From Rugamonas rivuli (lineage in GTDB: Bacteria; Pseudomonadota; Gammaproteobacteria; Burkholderiales; Burkholderiaceae_D): a stretch of 64,000 nucleotides of DNA. The position numbers and the translations under genes were made by a program. Shown here in pieces: positions 1-7,627 of the stretch. The notes under the pieces were generated by a model. The model was not told the origin of the DNA, did not search any database, and saw only the letters and a program-made list of their open reading frames with translations. Location: assembly GCF_009380165.1 (NCBI RefSeq), contig NZ_WHUF01000011.1:1-64000 (forward strand), in the 5' to 3' direction. Each line of letters begins with the position of its first letter. Position 1 is the stretch's first letter.

Positions 1-2
1 GC

Positions 3-461
3 ACGCCGGCCCAGCTGGCCGACGCCGCCGCCCTGCCGCGCCGCGCCGCGCTGGCGCACGCGGTCTACGCGCCGGAAGTGCGGCACCCGGTCGAAGTGGG
101 CGCCGACCAGCAAGCCCACCTGGTGGCCTGGCTGTCGAAGCGGCTGGGGGCGCCATTGAAGCCGCCGCAGCTGGCGGCGCTGGGCTATGCGCTGGAAGGG
201 GGGCGGCTGCTGCCCGGCCACAGCGGGCCGGTCGCGCAATTCATGTACCGCGACAGCGGCGGCGCGCGCCTGACGCTGTACGTGTCGACCGAACAAGCCG
301 ACGGCAAGGAAACCGGCTTCCGCTTTGCGCAGGAAGGCCAGGTGGGCGTGTTTTACTGGATAGACGGGCGCTACGGCTACGCCCTGTCCGGCAACCTGGA
401 CAAGGCGGCGCTGGCCGCCGTGGCCAACGCCGTCTACGCCCAGCTGGAACCGGCGGGTTGA
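3..461 (+). CDS. Anti-sigma factor, C-terminal part (5' end outside window)
   Basis: The frame is open from base 3 to the stop at 461 and gives 152 residues, so the GTG at 78 is an internal codon. The visible part is a soluble domain with the pattern GYALEGGRLLPG followed by AQFMYRDSGGARLTLYV, which I associate with the periplasmic domain of RsiW-like transmembrane anti-sigma factors. The zinc-binding N-terminal domain and the single membrane helix of such proteins would lie upstream and cannot be seen. By family knowledge it would hold an ECF sigma factor inactive; the sigma gene is expected just outside the window. The family call is from pattern recognition only. Confidence 0.6.
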   Translation, partial: TPAQLADAAALPRRAALAHAVYAPEVRHPVEVGADQQAHLVAWLSKRLGAPLKPPQLAALGYALEGGRLLPGHSGPVAQFMYRDSGGARLTLYVSTEQADGKETGFRFAQEGQVGVFYWIDGRYGYALSGNLDKAALAAVANAVYAQLEPAG

Positions 462-465
462 ACGC

Positions 466-960
466 TTACGAAGCGTGCTTGCTGATTTCGATCAGGCGCG
501 AGCGCATGACGTCGCTGGCGGCAGGCCCCGGCGCGAACATATAGTCCTCGTCGTTGATGGCCAGGCCGCTGTTGGCGTCCACCAGCACCTGGTCGGCCGG
601 CTTGCCGGTTTCGCGGCTGACCACCAGCAGGCTGGCGCCTTCCGGTGCCAGGTGGTCGTTGCCCCAGGCGATGAAGGCCAGCAGCACCGGCTTGAAGGCG
701 CGGCCGGACTTGGTCAGCACGTATTCATAGCGCGGCGGGCGGGCGCTGTACTGGCGCCGCTCCATCAGGCCCCCTTCGACCAGCCCGGCCAGGCGGCGGG
801 TCAGCATATTCGGGGCGATCTTCAGGCTCTTCTCGAATTCATCGAAGCGCGACAGGCCATAAAACGCGTCGCGCAGGATCAGGATACTCCACCACTCCCC
901 TACTTTGCCCAGGCTGCGGGCGATGGGGCAAGGCATGCGGCCAAAGTCGGTATGTTTCAT
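466..960 (-). CDS. HxlR-family winged-helix transcriptional regulator
   Basis: A 164-residue DNA-binding regulator. It opens with the HxlR signature CPIARSLGKVGEWWSILILR, followed by the winged helix (FEKSLKIAPNMLTRRLAGLVEGGLMERR) and the wing-plus-last-helix stretch YVLTKSGRAFKPVLLAFIAW. The C-terminal 40 or so residues extend past the minimal domain, as in longer members of the family. The frame is open further upstream, but the ATG at 960 is preceded by GAGGAG at good spacing and matches the family's usual N-terminus, so I start there. It is transcribed away from the gap at 961-1420, where a palindrome (1031-1040) is a candidate self-operator. Many HxlR proteins sense aldehydes or quinones; nothing here shows the ligand. 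Confidence 0.88.
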   Translation of the reverse strand: MKHTDFGRMPCPIARSLGKVGEWWSILILRDAFYGLSRFDEFEKSLKIAPNMLTRRLAGLVEGGLMERRQYSARPPRYEYVLTKSGRAFKPVLLAFIAWGNDHLAPEGASLLVVSRETGKPADQVLVDANSGLAINDEDYMFAPGPAASDVMRSRLIEISKHAS

Positions 961-1420
961 TTTTGACTCCTCGGTTCCAGGGTTAGCAAAACAAAAAACC
1001 AGCAAACACAGCACGTCGAAAAACAGAGTTACTTGCAAGTTAGAGGAAACAATTTGTGACTTTTTTAGGTGATGTCGCCGGTGTGACAATGTGTGTATTT
1101 TCACGCTCCGGTTTGCCCGCCTGTCGCCGCCACAATTTTTGGGTGTTTCCCCTATGAAAAACTCGATCTTTCCGCCTTCTCCCCAGCCTCAAAAATAGGC
1201 TAAAAAAGCAGGCAAAAGACTCTCCAAAAATCACTTAATTTCCATGCGTCAATTCCCATGTAAAATGTGTCCATTCGAGAGCATGTTTTTACGGGGTAAA
1301 ATTCTTCCTGTAGATTCATGCCGCGATACCTGATGGCTCCCTCAGGAACCGGTCTGAATGCCCCCATGCCGGTTGTGGCCATCGCACGATAGCCGCGCAC
1401 CTTAAAAACGTGTGTCAAAG
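961..1420. other. Intergenic region between divergent genes
   Basis: This 460-bp gap is AT-richer than its surroundings and holds the start regions of the HxlR gene (leftward) and the mini-SCPU gene (rightward). No open frame in it looks coding. Apart from the palindrome at 1031-1040 I see no terminator or structured RNA. Confidence 0.5.
1031..1040. promoter_or_regulatory. Perfect 10-bp palindrome, candidate HxlR operator
   Basis: The sequence ACTTGCAAGT is a perfect inverted repeat about 70 bp upstream of the HxlR start. Winged-helix regulators of this type often bind short palindromes in front of their own gene. The assignment is by position and symmetry only. Confidence 0.4.
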
Positions 1421-1735
1421 ATGAAAACTTTGTTCAAAGCCCTTACCCTCGTCCTGCTCAGCGCACCGCTGCTGGCGCACGCCGGTAACAAAATCGCCAC
1501 CGGCACCATGCAGGTCAGCTTCACCGTGACCGAATCGTGCAACGTGCAATCGGCCGCCGTCGGCGCCACCCAGCGTCCCGCCGTGTCCTGCCAGCTGAAC
1601 ACGCCCTACCAGGTCAAGCGCAACGCCGACAAGGCCGTCGCCGCACCCGCCGCCACCACCGCGCCGGCCGCCATCGTCAACGCCGCGCCACTCCGCGCCG
1701 AAAGCGGCGCGCAGGACTGGACCATCTACTTCTAA
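1421..1735 (+). CDS. Small secreted SCPU-like protein (miniature, possibly truncated)
   Basis: A 104-residue protein with a clear signal peptide (KTLFKALTLVLLSAPLLAHA, cleavage after AHA). The mature part starts like a spore-coat-U domain: MQVSFTVTESCNV, then a second cysteine in AVSCQLNTPYQV, and it ends in DWTIYF, like the closing strand of SCPU pilins. The middle of a normal SCPU domain (about 140 residues) is missing and is replaced by an Ala/Pro-rich linker. A GTG at 1412 is an alternative start; I chose the ATG at 1421 because the signal peptide follows directly. It converges on the pilus operon, ending 25 bp from its last gene. It could be a working small subunit or a decayed pilin. 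Confidence 0.6.
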   Translation: MKTLFKALTLVLLSAPLLAHAGNKIATGTMQVSFTVTESCNVQSAAVGATQRPAVSCQLNTPYQVKRNADKAVAAPAATTAPAAIVNAAPLRAESGAQDWTIYF

Positions 1736-1760
1736 GCGGCGCCCGCCGCGGCGTTCGATC

Positions 1761-2777
1761 TCAGAACGCCACCAACGCCGTCACCGTATCCTTGTAAGAC
1801 CCCGGCAGCACCGCGCTCTGCGACGGCACCAGCCCGTACACCGTGACCGACTGCGTGCTGCCGTCGCCGGTTCCCGTCACCATCACCGTGCCGCCCGAGC
1901 CATCGCCCCACAGCGTCCCGTCCAGCGTGTTCGACAGCTGGTACGACACTTTGTTGCTCGCGCTGGCCAGGTTTTGCATCTTGCGCGCCGTCACGCTGCC
2001 GGCCACGCTGCCGCCGTTGAGCGAGATCTGGTAGGCGGCGTTGGGGCTGCACGCCACCGCGATCGATGACGTGGCGCGCACCGGGTTGCTGATCAGGCTG
2101 CCGCTGGGAAAAGCCAGCGCGCCGGCGCTGATGGTGCAATCGTTGATCACCTCGGCGCGCGCCTGGAACGGCAGCGCCGACACCGGGCCGGCCAGGCAGG
2201 CCGGCAAGCCGCCCAGCACGAAGGAATACTGCATGGCCGCGCTGCCGGCGCCGAAATCCGAGGTGTACATGGCCGAGCCGGTGCCGGCGGTCTTGGCGGC
2301 CGACAGCGAGGCGTCCGCCGTCAGCTGGCCGTACACCGTCACCGTCTGCGACAGCGTGCCGGCGGTGCCGCCCTTGGTCATGGTGAGGATGATGGGCGTG
2401 GGCGTGGCCGCCACCGTCGGCGCGCCCCAGATCTTCGCCGCCGCGTAGCTGGCGTCGGTGTACAGGTTGTAGTTCAGCGTCTGCGTGCCGTACTTGAGCT
2501 GGCGCGGCGTGGTGCTGGCCGAATTCGTGCCATTGCCCAGGAACAGGCACACCGTCACGTTGGGGAACAGCACCAGGAAGGGCGCGATCGCGCCGATGCC
2601 GGTCCAGGTGCAGGTGACGGTGGCGGTGCCGGTGGTGGTGACATTGGCGCCGCCGATCGGGCTGACCGGCGTGAACAGCACATCGGTCATGCTGGCGGTG
2701 CAGGTGTCGGCGCGCGCATGGCCGGCGGCCAGCATCGCCAGCAATCCCAGTGCAGGAGCCAGGCGGACGGCGCGCAT
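1761..2777 (-). CDS. Two-domain SCPU protein, probable tip subunit of a Csu-type pilus (CsuE-like)
   Basis: A 338-residue exported protein. The signal peptide ends at about residue 23 (GHARA). Two spore-coat-U domains follow. The first (about 24-175) begins DTCTASMTDVLFTPVSPIGG and contains the SQTVTVYGQL segment; the second (about 195-338) begins EVINDCTISAGALAFPSG and ends YKDTVTALVAF. Tandem SCPU domains at the distal end of the operon match tip adhesins of archaic (Csu) chaperone-usher pili, where the outer domain contacts surfaces. Its ATG overlaps the usher stop by one base (TGATG), so it is translationally coupled. The C-terminal half is the likely donor-strand-accepting pilin domain. 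Confidence 0.85.
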   Translation of the reverse strand: MRAVRLAPALGLLAMLAAGHARADTCTASMTDVLFTPVSPIGGANVTTTGTATVTCTWTGIGAIAPFLVLFPNVTVCLFLGNGTNSASTTPRQLKYGTQTLNYNLYTDASYAAAKIWGAPTVAATPTPIILTMTKGGTAGTLSQTVTVYGQLTADASLSAAKTAGTGSAMYTSDFGAGSAAMQYSFVLGGLPACLAGPVSALPFQARAEVINDCTISAGALAFPSGSLISNPVRATSSIAVACSPNAAYQISLNGGSVAGSVTARKMQNLASASNKVSYQLSNTLDGTLWGDGSGGTVMVTGTGDGSTQSVTVYGLVPSQSAVLPGSYKDTVTALVAF

Positions 2778-5266
2778 CAGTGCACCGCCTTGCAGACTAG
2801 CGGCCCCAGCGTGGGCAAGGCGCGCAGCGGATCGGCCAGGTAGGCGAACTGCACCGCGCAAGCTTGCGCGCCCTCGCCGATCAGCAAATGGTTGTCCGCC
2901 TGCAAGCGGTCGACGAAGGCCATGCCGTCGAAGCCGACCACGGTGCGGCCGCCGCTTTCCACATGCAGCACCGCCGTGCCGGCGGCGACCGGCTTGCCGT
3001 CGGCGGTCTGCAGCAGCACGCTGGCGGCGGCGTATTTCTCCACCGGGAAATGCGCGAGCACGCCCGACAGCCGCGCCGGCACCACGTCGATGGACGTGGT
3101 GGCGATGCGCGCATCGAGCGGCAGGCCGGAGGTGTCGATGGCCAGCGGGTTGGACAAATACGGATTCAGGTTGGGCACCAGCAGATGGCCGCCGCGGTCG
3201 GTCTGGCCGATGCGGCGGTTGGCCTGCAGCACCGGCACGCCGGCCACGCCGTCGGTCGACACCAGCGCGAAGCCGGCGCCGACCTGGCGCGCCGCCTGCA
3301 GCGAACCGTCCATCAGCACCAGCGCCCCGGCCAGGTCGAGCGCGCTGTTGCGCTTGCCGCCGGCCTCCTGCGTGAAGGCGCTGAGCTGGCCGTAGGCGCC
3401 CAGGTACTGGCCCTGCGCCTGGCGCAGCGCGGCGTCGCCGCTGCCGGCCTGCTGCAGTCCCCAGCCGAAGCCGCCGCCGTAGTCCGGCGCGCGCGACATG
3501 GTGTAGGTGGTGGCGCGCACCGCGCCCTGGCGGCCGCGGCTGGCGTTGGCGGCGATGCGCTCGCCGAAGGTCATGCTCAGGCTGAAGAACAGGCCGCGCA
3601 CCTTGCTGTCGTTGAGGTCGCGGTAGGCGCTGGCGCTGACGTACAAGCCCTGCCCGATCGCGGCCGAGTACGAGGCCGAGACGATGCGCGCCGCCGGCGC
3701 CAGCGGCACGCGCGCGGCGACATAGCTGACGCCCACGCTCTGGCCCAGCGGCAGCGCCAGGTTGAGCGTGACGCGGTCGCTGGCCAGCGGCGACAGGCCG
3801 CCGCCCGCCGTGCCGAGGTCGCTGTAGCCGGCGCTGGCGCGCAGCCGCAGGGTATCGATGCTGAACCAGCGGCTCAGGTACTGGTAGCCCAGCGTGGCCT
3901 GGCCGCCGCGTCCGCCGACGGTGTAGAGCGTGCCGACGGTGACGGCAGCGCCGGGCGCCGCCGGCGGCAATACGCCCTGCACGGCGGTGGCGCGGCCGCT
4001 GCTGCCGGCCGCCGAGGCGCTGACCACGCCGGCCTGGCCCAGCTTCCACAGCGCGCCGGCGCCGCCGTTGAGCAAGCCCCGTCCCGCCTCGCCGTGCGTC
4101 TCCAGCGTCAGGCTGTCGCTGACGCCGTAGCGCAGCGCGCCGCTGGCCGACGGCGTGCGCGCATAGTTGAAGGAATCGCGGCCGTAGTTGCGGCGCAGCG
4201 CGCCCAGCTCCAGCGAATAGTCGCTCAGGCCGGTGGCCAGCAGGCGGGTGTCGACGTACAGCGGCAGCACGGTGGCGACCGCGCGGCCGGCGGCGTCGCG
4301 CGTCACCAGCGTGGCCTGGCCGGCGCCGTTGATGCCGGCCACCTGGTTGATGACGAAGGGACCGGGCGGCACCGTCATCTCGACCTGGCGCACGCCGTTG
4401 ACGAACAGGCTGACCGCGCTGGGCACCACGGCCGAACCGTTGAGCGAGGCGACCGGATAGGTCAGCAGGTCAGGCCGCAGGTCGAAGCTCTTGCGCCACT
4501 GCACGCCGGCCATGCGCAGCGCACGGCTCCAGCTCAGCGAGGAGGAAATCAGGTCGCCGACCTGCCAGGTTTCCAGCGTGTCCGGATCGGCCTGGGACCA
4601 GGCGCTGTCGAAGCGGATGAACTGGTTCTGGCCCTGGCCGGTGTTCCACACGCCGTTGCTGCTGAACACGCCACGCGGCGAAAAATAGCGCAGCTCGCTC
4701 AGCAGCGATGCGCTGCGCTGCGCGCCCAGCTGGGCGTAGACATCGTAGTTAAGCACGTAACCCGGCGAGACCCGCGCCGGCGCCGCGCGCGGTGCGCTGC
4801 GCGCGCTCAGCGCCACCGGCGTGCGCAGCGCATCGCTGACGCGCAGCGCGATCCGCTGCAGCGCGGCGTCGTACTCGTAGCTCAGGCCCGGCACGGCGTC
4901 GAGGTCGAATTCCTCCTGCCCCTGCAGCCCGAACAGCGCGGGATCGAGCTGCAGGTCGCGCAGATTCTGCACCGTGCTGCGCAGGCCGGCCTTGCCGCGG
5001 GTAAAGCGCAATATCAGTCCGCTTGCTTCGCCGTTCACGCTTACCTCCAGAAAAAACTCATCGGTTGCCGCCGCCGGGATGCGGGGTACCCTGTCTTCGG
5101 ACGCGCCGCCGGCGTGCTGCGCCCGCGCCTCGCCCGAGGCCGCGCACGCCAGCCAGGCCAGGCTCGCCAGCCACCCTGCCAGACGCCGCGCGCCAGTGAT
5201 GTCGGGACCTTGGTTCAGAGCGAAAATCTCCGGTACTGCGCCGGCCCGGCCGGCGCGTTCTATCAA
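2777..5266 (-). CDS. Fimbrial outer-membrane usher, Csu type (CsuD-like)
   Basis: This is the outer-membrane pore that assembles the pilus, about 829 residues as called. A hydrophobic leader ends near ACAASGEARAQ; the usher N-terminal domain contains EEFDLDAVPGLSYEYDAAL; the barrel and plug region includes SLFVNGVRQVEMTVPPGPF; the C-terminal part has QTDRGGHLLVPNLNPY and SIDVVPARLSG, typical of ushers. No ATG lies near the expected N-terminus. The best start is TTG at 5266, which overlaps the chaperone stop (TTGA) and is preceded by AAGGTGG, though very closely. A GTG far inside the chaperone gene (5371) would add an implausible N-terminus. The function is clear; the exact start is not. Confidence 0.85.
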   Translation of the reverse strand: MIERAGRAGAVPEIFALNQGPDITGARRLAGWLASLAWLACAASGEARAQHAGGASEDRVPRIPAAATDEFFLEVSVNGEASGLILRFTRGKAGLRSTVQNLRDLQLDPALFGLQGQEEFDLDAVPGLSYEYDAALQRIALRVSDALRTPVALSARSAPRAAPARVSPGYVLNYDVYAQLGAQRSASLLSELRYFSPRGVFSSNGVWNTGQGQNQFIRFDSAWSQADPDTLETWQVGDLISSSLSWSRALRMAGVQWRKSFDLRPDLLTYPVASLNGSAVVPSAVSLFVNGVRQVEMTVPPGPFVINQVAGINGAGQATLVTRDAAGRAVATVLPLYVDTRLLATGLSDYSLELGALRRNYGRDSFNYARTPSASGALRYGVSDSLTLETHGEAGRGLLNGGAGALWKLGQAGVVSASAAGSSGRATAVQGVLPPAAPGAAVTVGTLYTVGGRGGQATLGYQYLSRWFSIDTLRLRASAGYSDLGTAGGGLSPLASDRVTLNLALPLGQSVGVSYVAARVPLAPAARIVSASYSAAIGQGLYVSASAYRDLNDSKVRGLFFSLSMTFGERIAANASRGRQGAVRATTYTMSRAPDYGGGFGWGLQQAGSGDAALRQAQGQYLGAYGQLSAFTQEAGGKRNSALDLAGALVLMDGSLQAARQVGAGFALVSTDGVAGVPVLQANRRIGQTDRGGHLLVPNLNPYLSNPLAIDTSGLPLDARIATTSIDVVPARLSGVLAHFPVEKYAAASVLLQTADGKPVAAGTAVLHVESGGRTVVGFDGMAFVDRLQADNHLLIGEGAQACAVQFAYLADPLRALPTLGPLVCKAVH

Positions 5267-5997
5267 TCCACCTTGTCCACCGTCACCGCCGTCTGCGCCT
5301 GCATATTGATGTTGGCCTTGACCGCCAGCCGGCCGTTCAAGTCGGCGTCGCCGGGCGTCGGCAAGCGCCACTCGCGCAGCTGGCCCGACAGCACATAACC
5401 GAACAAGCCCTGCGCCAGCACGAACTGCTTGCCGGCCGCGTTGCTCAGCTCCAGCGCGCCGATCTGCGCCCGCTGGTTGCCGCTGTTGCGCACCCGCAGC
5501 ATCCAGCCCGCGTCTTTGCGGAACACGGCCCAGGCCAGCGCCGGCGCGCCGCGCTCGTCGGGCGGCAGCACGAACATCGGCACCGAGTAGCGCAGCCGGA
5601 TGTCGACGCCGCTGCCGGCCGCCGGGTCTTCGCGCGGAATCTCATCGATCAGGATGCGGTAGCTCAGCTCGCGGGTGGCCGGCTGCTCGCTGCGCCGCAC
5701 CAGCCGGATCACCTGGCTGCTCTTGGGCGCGATCTGGATGATGGGCGGGCTGGGCACGACTTCCTGGGTCGGCGTCAGCACGTCGTCGCCGTCCTTCTGC
5801 TCCCACAGGAACACCCTGACCTGGCCGTACACCGGGCTCTCGCTCAGGTTTTGCATGGAAATGCCGGTCGCCCCCTGGCCGGCGCGCAAGGTGATCATCA
5901 CCGGCGAGATCTGCAGGTTGGCCGCGTGCACCGCCGCAGCGGCCCACAGCAGGAAACCGCCCAAGATCCAGCCGGTACAACGCGCCAGTGTGTTCAT
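5263..5997 (-). CDS. Periplasmic pilus chaperone, Csu type (CsuC-like)
   Basis: A 244-residue periplasmic chaperone that would hold SCPU subunits by donor-strand complementation and deliver them to the usher. The signal peptide ends at AAVHA (about residue 25). The mature N-terminus NLQISPVMITLRAGQGA is the usual start of the first Ig-like domain. The subunit-anchoring segment KSSQVIRLVRR is present, followed by ELSYRILIDEIPRE, a conserved strand. An in-frame codon upstream exists, but ATG 5997 has AGGGG at proper spacing. It is the first gene of the chaperone-usher-tip operon. The repeat at 6070-6155 lies 73 bp upstream and is the likely control region. Confidence 0.9.
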   Translation of the reverse strand: MNTLARCTGWILGGFLLWAAAAVHAANLQISPVMITLRAGQGATGISMQNLSESPVYGQVRVFLWEQKDGDDVLTPTQEVVPSPPIIQIAPKSSQVIRLVRRSEQPATRELSYRILIDEIPREDPAAGSGVDIRLRYSVPMFVLPPDERGAPALAWAVFRKDAGWMLRVRNSGNQRAQIGALELSNAAGKQFVLAQGLFGYVLSGQLREWRLPTPGDADLNGRLAVKANINMQAQTAVTVDKVD

Positions 5998-6069
5998 TAC
6001 GCCCCTGCGGTCCAGTTCGCACATTGCCTTCGTTCAACTGTCGATTTCATTATCATCGATCTAAGAAAC

Positions 6070-6155
6070 ATGTGCTTTTGCCACAAGCGACGGCGGTTTT
6101 GATTGCGTAGAAATCTATTAAAAATATTTTCAGCATAGGCAAAATTTGCAACAAG
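6070..6155. repeat. Upstream repeat copy A, in front of the chaperone operon
   Basis: This stretch aligns along its whole length with 7502-7586. Shared blocks include tgcttttg, the 15-base run gaaatctattaaaaa, ataggca and gcaaca. It lies upstream of the chaperone-usher operon, while copy B lies upstream of the pilin pair, so both transcription units of the pilus locus carry the same leader. No -35/-10 pair is convincing in either direction. I infer a common activator or regulator site rather than a mobile element. Confidence 0.6.
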
Positions 6156-6168
6156 CTTGCAAGCCGGC

Positions 6169-6684
6169 TCAGAAATACACCGTCGCCGTGATGGTCGATT
6201 TGTAGGCATCCGGCTGCGGCGTGGTCTGCACCGGGATCTGGCCGTAGACCGTCAGCGTTTGCGCGACGCCGGTGCCGGTGCCGCTCTTGGTGTCGGTGCC
6301 CTGGGTGTTGCCCCACAGCGTGGCGCCGTTGGTCTGGAACAGATTGAAGGCGATGGTGCTGGTGTTGCCGGCGGTGCCGCTCATATAGCGCGTGGTGCCG
6401 CTGGAGCCGGTGCCGGTGCCGGCGCTGAGGCCGACGTTGTACGGCGTGGTGTTGGTGCACAGCACGCTCAGCGTGGTGTTGGCGGTGACGGCGGTCGACA
6501 GCACGCCCTGCGACGAGCCGAAGTCCAGCGTATTGGCGGCGATGGTGCAGTCGGCGATGATGGTCACTTGCGCATCGAAGGTGGTGGTGCGGCTGCCGTT
6601 GCTGTAGACGGCGGCGCCGGCCAGGTGCGGCACGAGCAGGCCGAGGGACAGGATGGCGGCGAGGCGTTGGACGGTAGGGCGCAT
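6169..6684 (-). CDS. SCPU-domain major pilin subunit, copy 2
   Basis: A 171-residue exported pilin. The signal peptide ends at VPHLAGA; the single SCPU domain has the paired cysteines in IIADCTIAAN and LSVLCTNTTPYNVGL and ends KSTITATVYF. It is a near duplicate of the next gene upstream (6779-7300): I count about ten substitutions in the mature part, with most divergence in the signal peptides. ATG 6684 has GGAG at good spacing. It lies 94 bp downstream of its paralogue on the same strand and is probably co-transcribed. By family knowledge such CsuA/B-like subunits polymerise into thin archaic pili used in attachment and biofilm formation. Confidence 0.88.
   Translation of the reverse strand: MRPTVQRLAAILSLGLLVPHLAGAAVYSNGSRTTTFDAQVTIIADCTIAANTLDFGSSQGVLSTAVTANTTLSVLCTNTTPYNVGLSAGTGTGSSGTTRYMSGTAGNTSTIAFNLFQTNGATLWGNTQGTDTKSGTGTGVAQTLTVYGQIPVQTTPQPDAYKSTITATVYF
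6171..6615. repeat. Tandem gene duplication, unit 1
   Basis: This unit aligns without gaps to 6781-7225 at a constant offset of 610 bp. Long stretches are identical at the base level, which indicates recent duplication or gene conversion of the SCPU pilin body. Confidence 0.8.
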
Positions 6685-6778
6685 GATGAAACTCCAAAAA
6701 AAAGTAAAAGGATGGGTGCTGGGAAGTTGTACCTATGCCACACTCGGATGGCGCAAATCGGGCTGTACCGGGACCGGA

Positions 6779-7300
6779 TCAGAAATACACGGTGGCGGTG
6801 ATGGTCGATTTGTAGGTGTCCGGCTGCGGCGTGGTCTGCACCGGGATCTGGCCGTAGACCGTCAGCGTTTGCGCGACGCCGGTGCCGGTGCCGCTCTTGG
6901 TGTCGGTGCCCTGGGTATTGCCCCAGGCGGTGGCGCCGTTGGTCTGGAACAGGTTGAAGCCGATGGTGCTGGTGTTGCCGGCCGTGCCGCTCATATAGCG
7001 CGTGGTGCCGCTGGAGCCGGTGCCGGTGCCGGCGCTGAGGCCGACGTTGTACGGCGTGGTGTTGGTGCACAGCACGCTCAGCGTGGTGTTGGCGGTGACG
7101 GCGGTCGACAGCACGCCCTGCGAGGAACCGAAGTTCAGGTTGTTGGCGGCGATGGTGCAATCGGCGATGATGGTCAGCGTGACGTCGAAGGTGCTGGTGC
7201 GGCTGCCGTTGCTGTAGATGGCGGCGTCGGCGGCGGCGGCAAACAGGGTGGTGGCGGCCAGGACGGCGGCGAAACGGCAAGCGCGTTCAGTGTTGGTCAT
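6779..7300 (-). CDS. SCPU-domain major pilin subunit, copy 1
   Basis: A 173-residue exported pilin. The signal peptide ends at AAAADA, followed by the SCPU domain starting IYSNGSRTSTFDVTLTIIAD, with the cysteine pair in IADCTIAANN and VLCTNTTPY, and the terminal strand STITATVYF. Translation could be extended upstream in frame, but ATG 7300 is preceded by GGAG seven bases away and gives a normal signal peptide. It is the first gene of the pilus cluster on this strand. The 200-bp leader and repeat copy B lie upstream, beyond which the receiver-AraC regulator is divergently transcribed. Together with 6169-6684 it supplies the likely shaft subunits for the chaperone and usher. Confidence 0.88.
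   Translation of the reverse strand: MTNTERACRFAAVLAATTLFAAAADAAIYSNGSRTSTFDVTLTIIADCTIAANNLNFGSSQGVLSTAVTANTTLSVLCTNTTPYNVGLSAGTGTGSSGTTRYMSGTAGNTSTIGFNLFQTNGATAWGNTQGTDTKSGTGTGVAQTLTVYGQIPVQTTPQPDTYKSTITATVYF
6781..7225. repeat. Tandem gene duplication, unit 2
   Basis: Partner of 6171-6615, same length and orientation, offset 610 bp without gaps. Confidence 0.8.
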
Positions 7301-7627
7301 GTCAAAACTCCGTAAGTCGAGATATAAAAAATGAGATTTTTCGTAGCTCAACTCGCTGATTGGGAGTTGCATGCTGTGGCGCCGGGGGCGCCGGACCGGC
7401 TGTAGCTGGGCGCGGTCGTGACAGGTTTCGGTTTCGTTCGCTGGCGCGCTGCTTATTGCCGTTCGCCAACTGATGAGTCCATTATTCACGATAAAAAAAA
7501 ATCGTGCTTTTGCGCAATGTGACAGCGGTTCTGTTAGCGGAGAAATCTATTAAAAAATTTCAAAAGATAGGCATAATACGCAACAGGGCGTGACAAAACC
7601 TTATCAACCAGGTCTCAAAGGTGGGCC
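7301..7627. other. Intergenic region between pilin operon and regulator
   Basis: This 327-bp gap separates divergent genes. It contains repeat copy B (7502-7586) and a roughly 200-bp untranslated leader in front of the first pilin gene. A run of nine A residues sits at 7493-7501. No other coding frame is credible here. Confidence 0.5.
7502..7586. repeat. Upstream repeat copy B, between pilin operon and AraC-type regulator
   Basis: Homologous along its length to 6070-6155, with the shared 15-base run gaaatctattaaaaa and flanking tgcttttg, ataggca and gcaac. It sits 202 bp before the first pilin start (leftward) and 42 bp before the regulator start (rightward), so it could serve either. The occurrence of copy A only before the chaperone gene favours the leftward role. 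Confidence 0.6.

Noticed and set aside
1160..1250. Possible third copy of the pilus-locus leader upstream of the mini-SCPU gene
   Set aside because: Only short similarity (caaaaataggct-like) is seen; there is no end-to-end alignment as between the two accepted copies.
2778..4049. In-frame upstream extension of the tip-subunit gene through the usher gene
   Set aside because: The true start at 2777 has a signal peptide and overlaps the usher stop; the extension is an Arg/Gly-rich out-of-frame reading of the usher.
2864..5398. An 844-codon open frame on the plus strand opposite the usher gene
   Set aside because: Antisense shadow; the minus strand shows usher motifs throughout.
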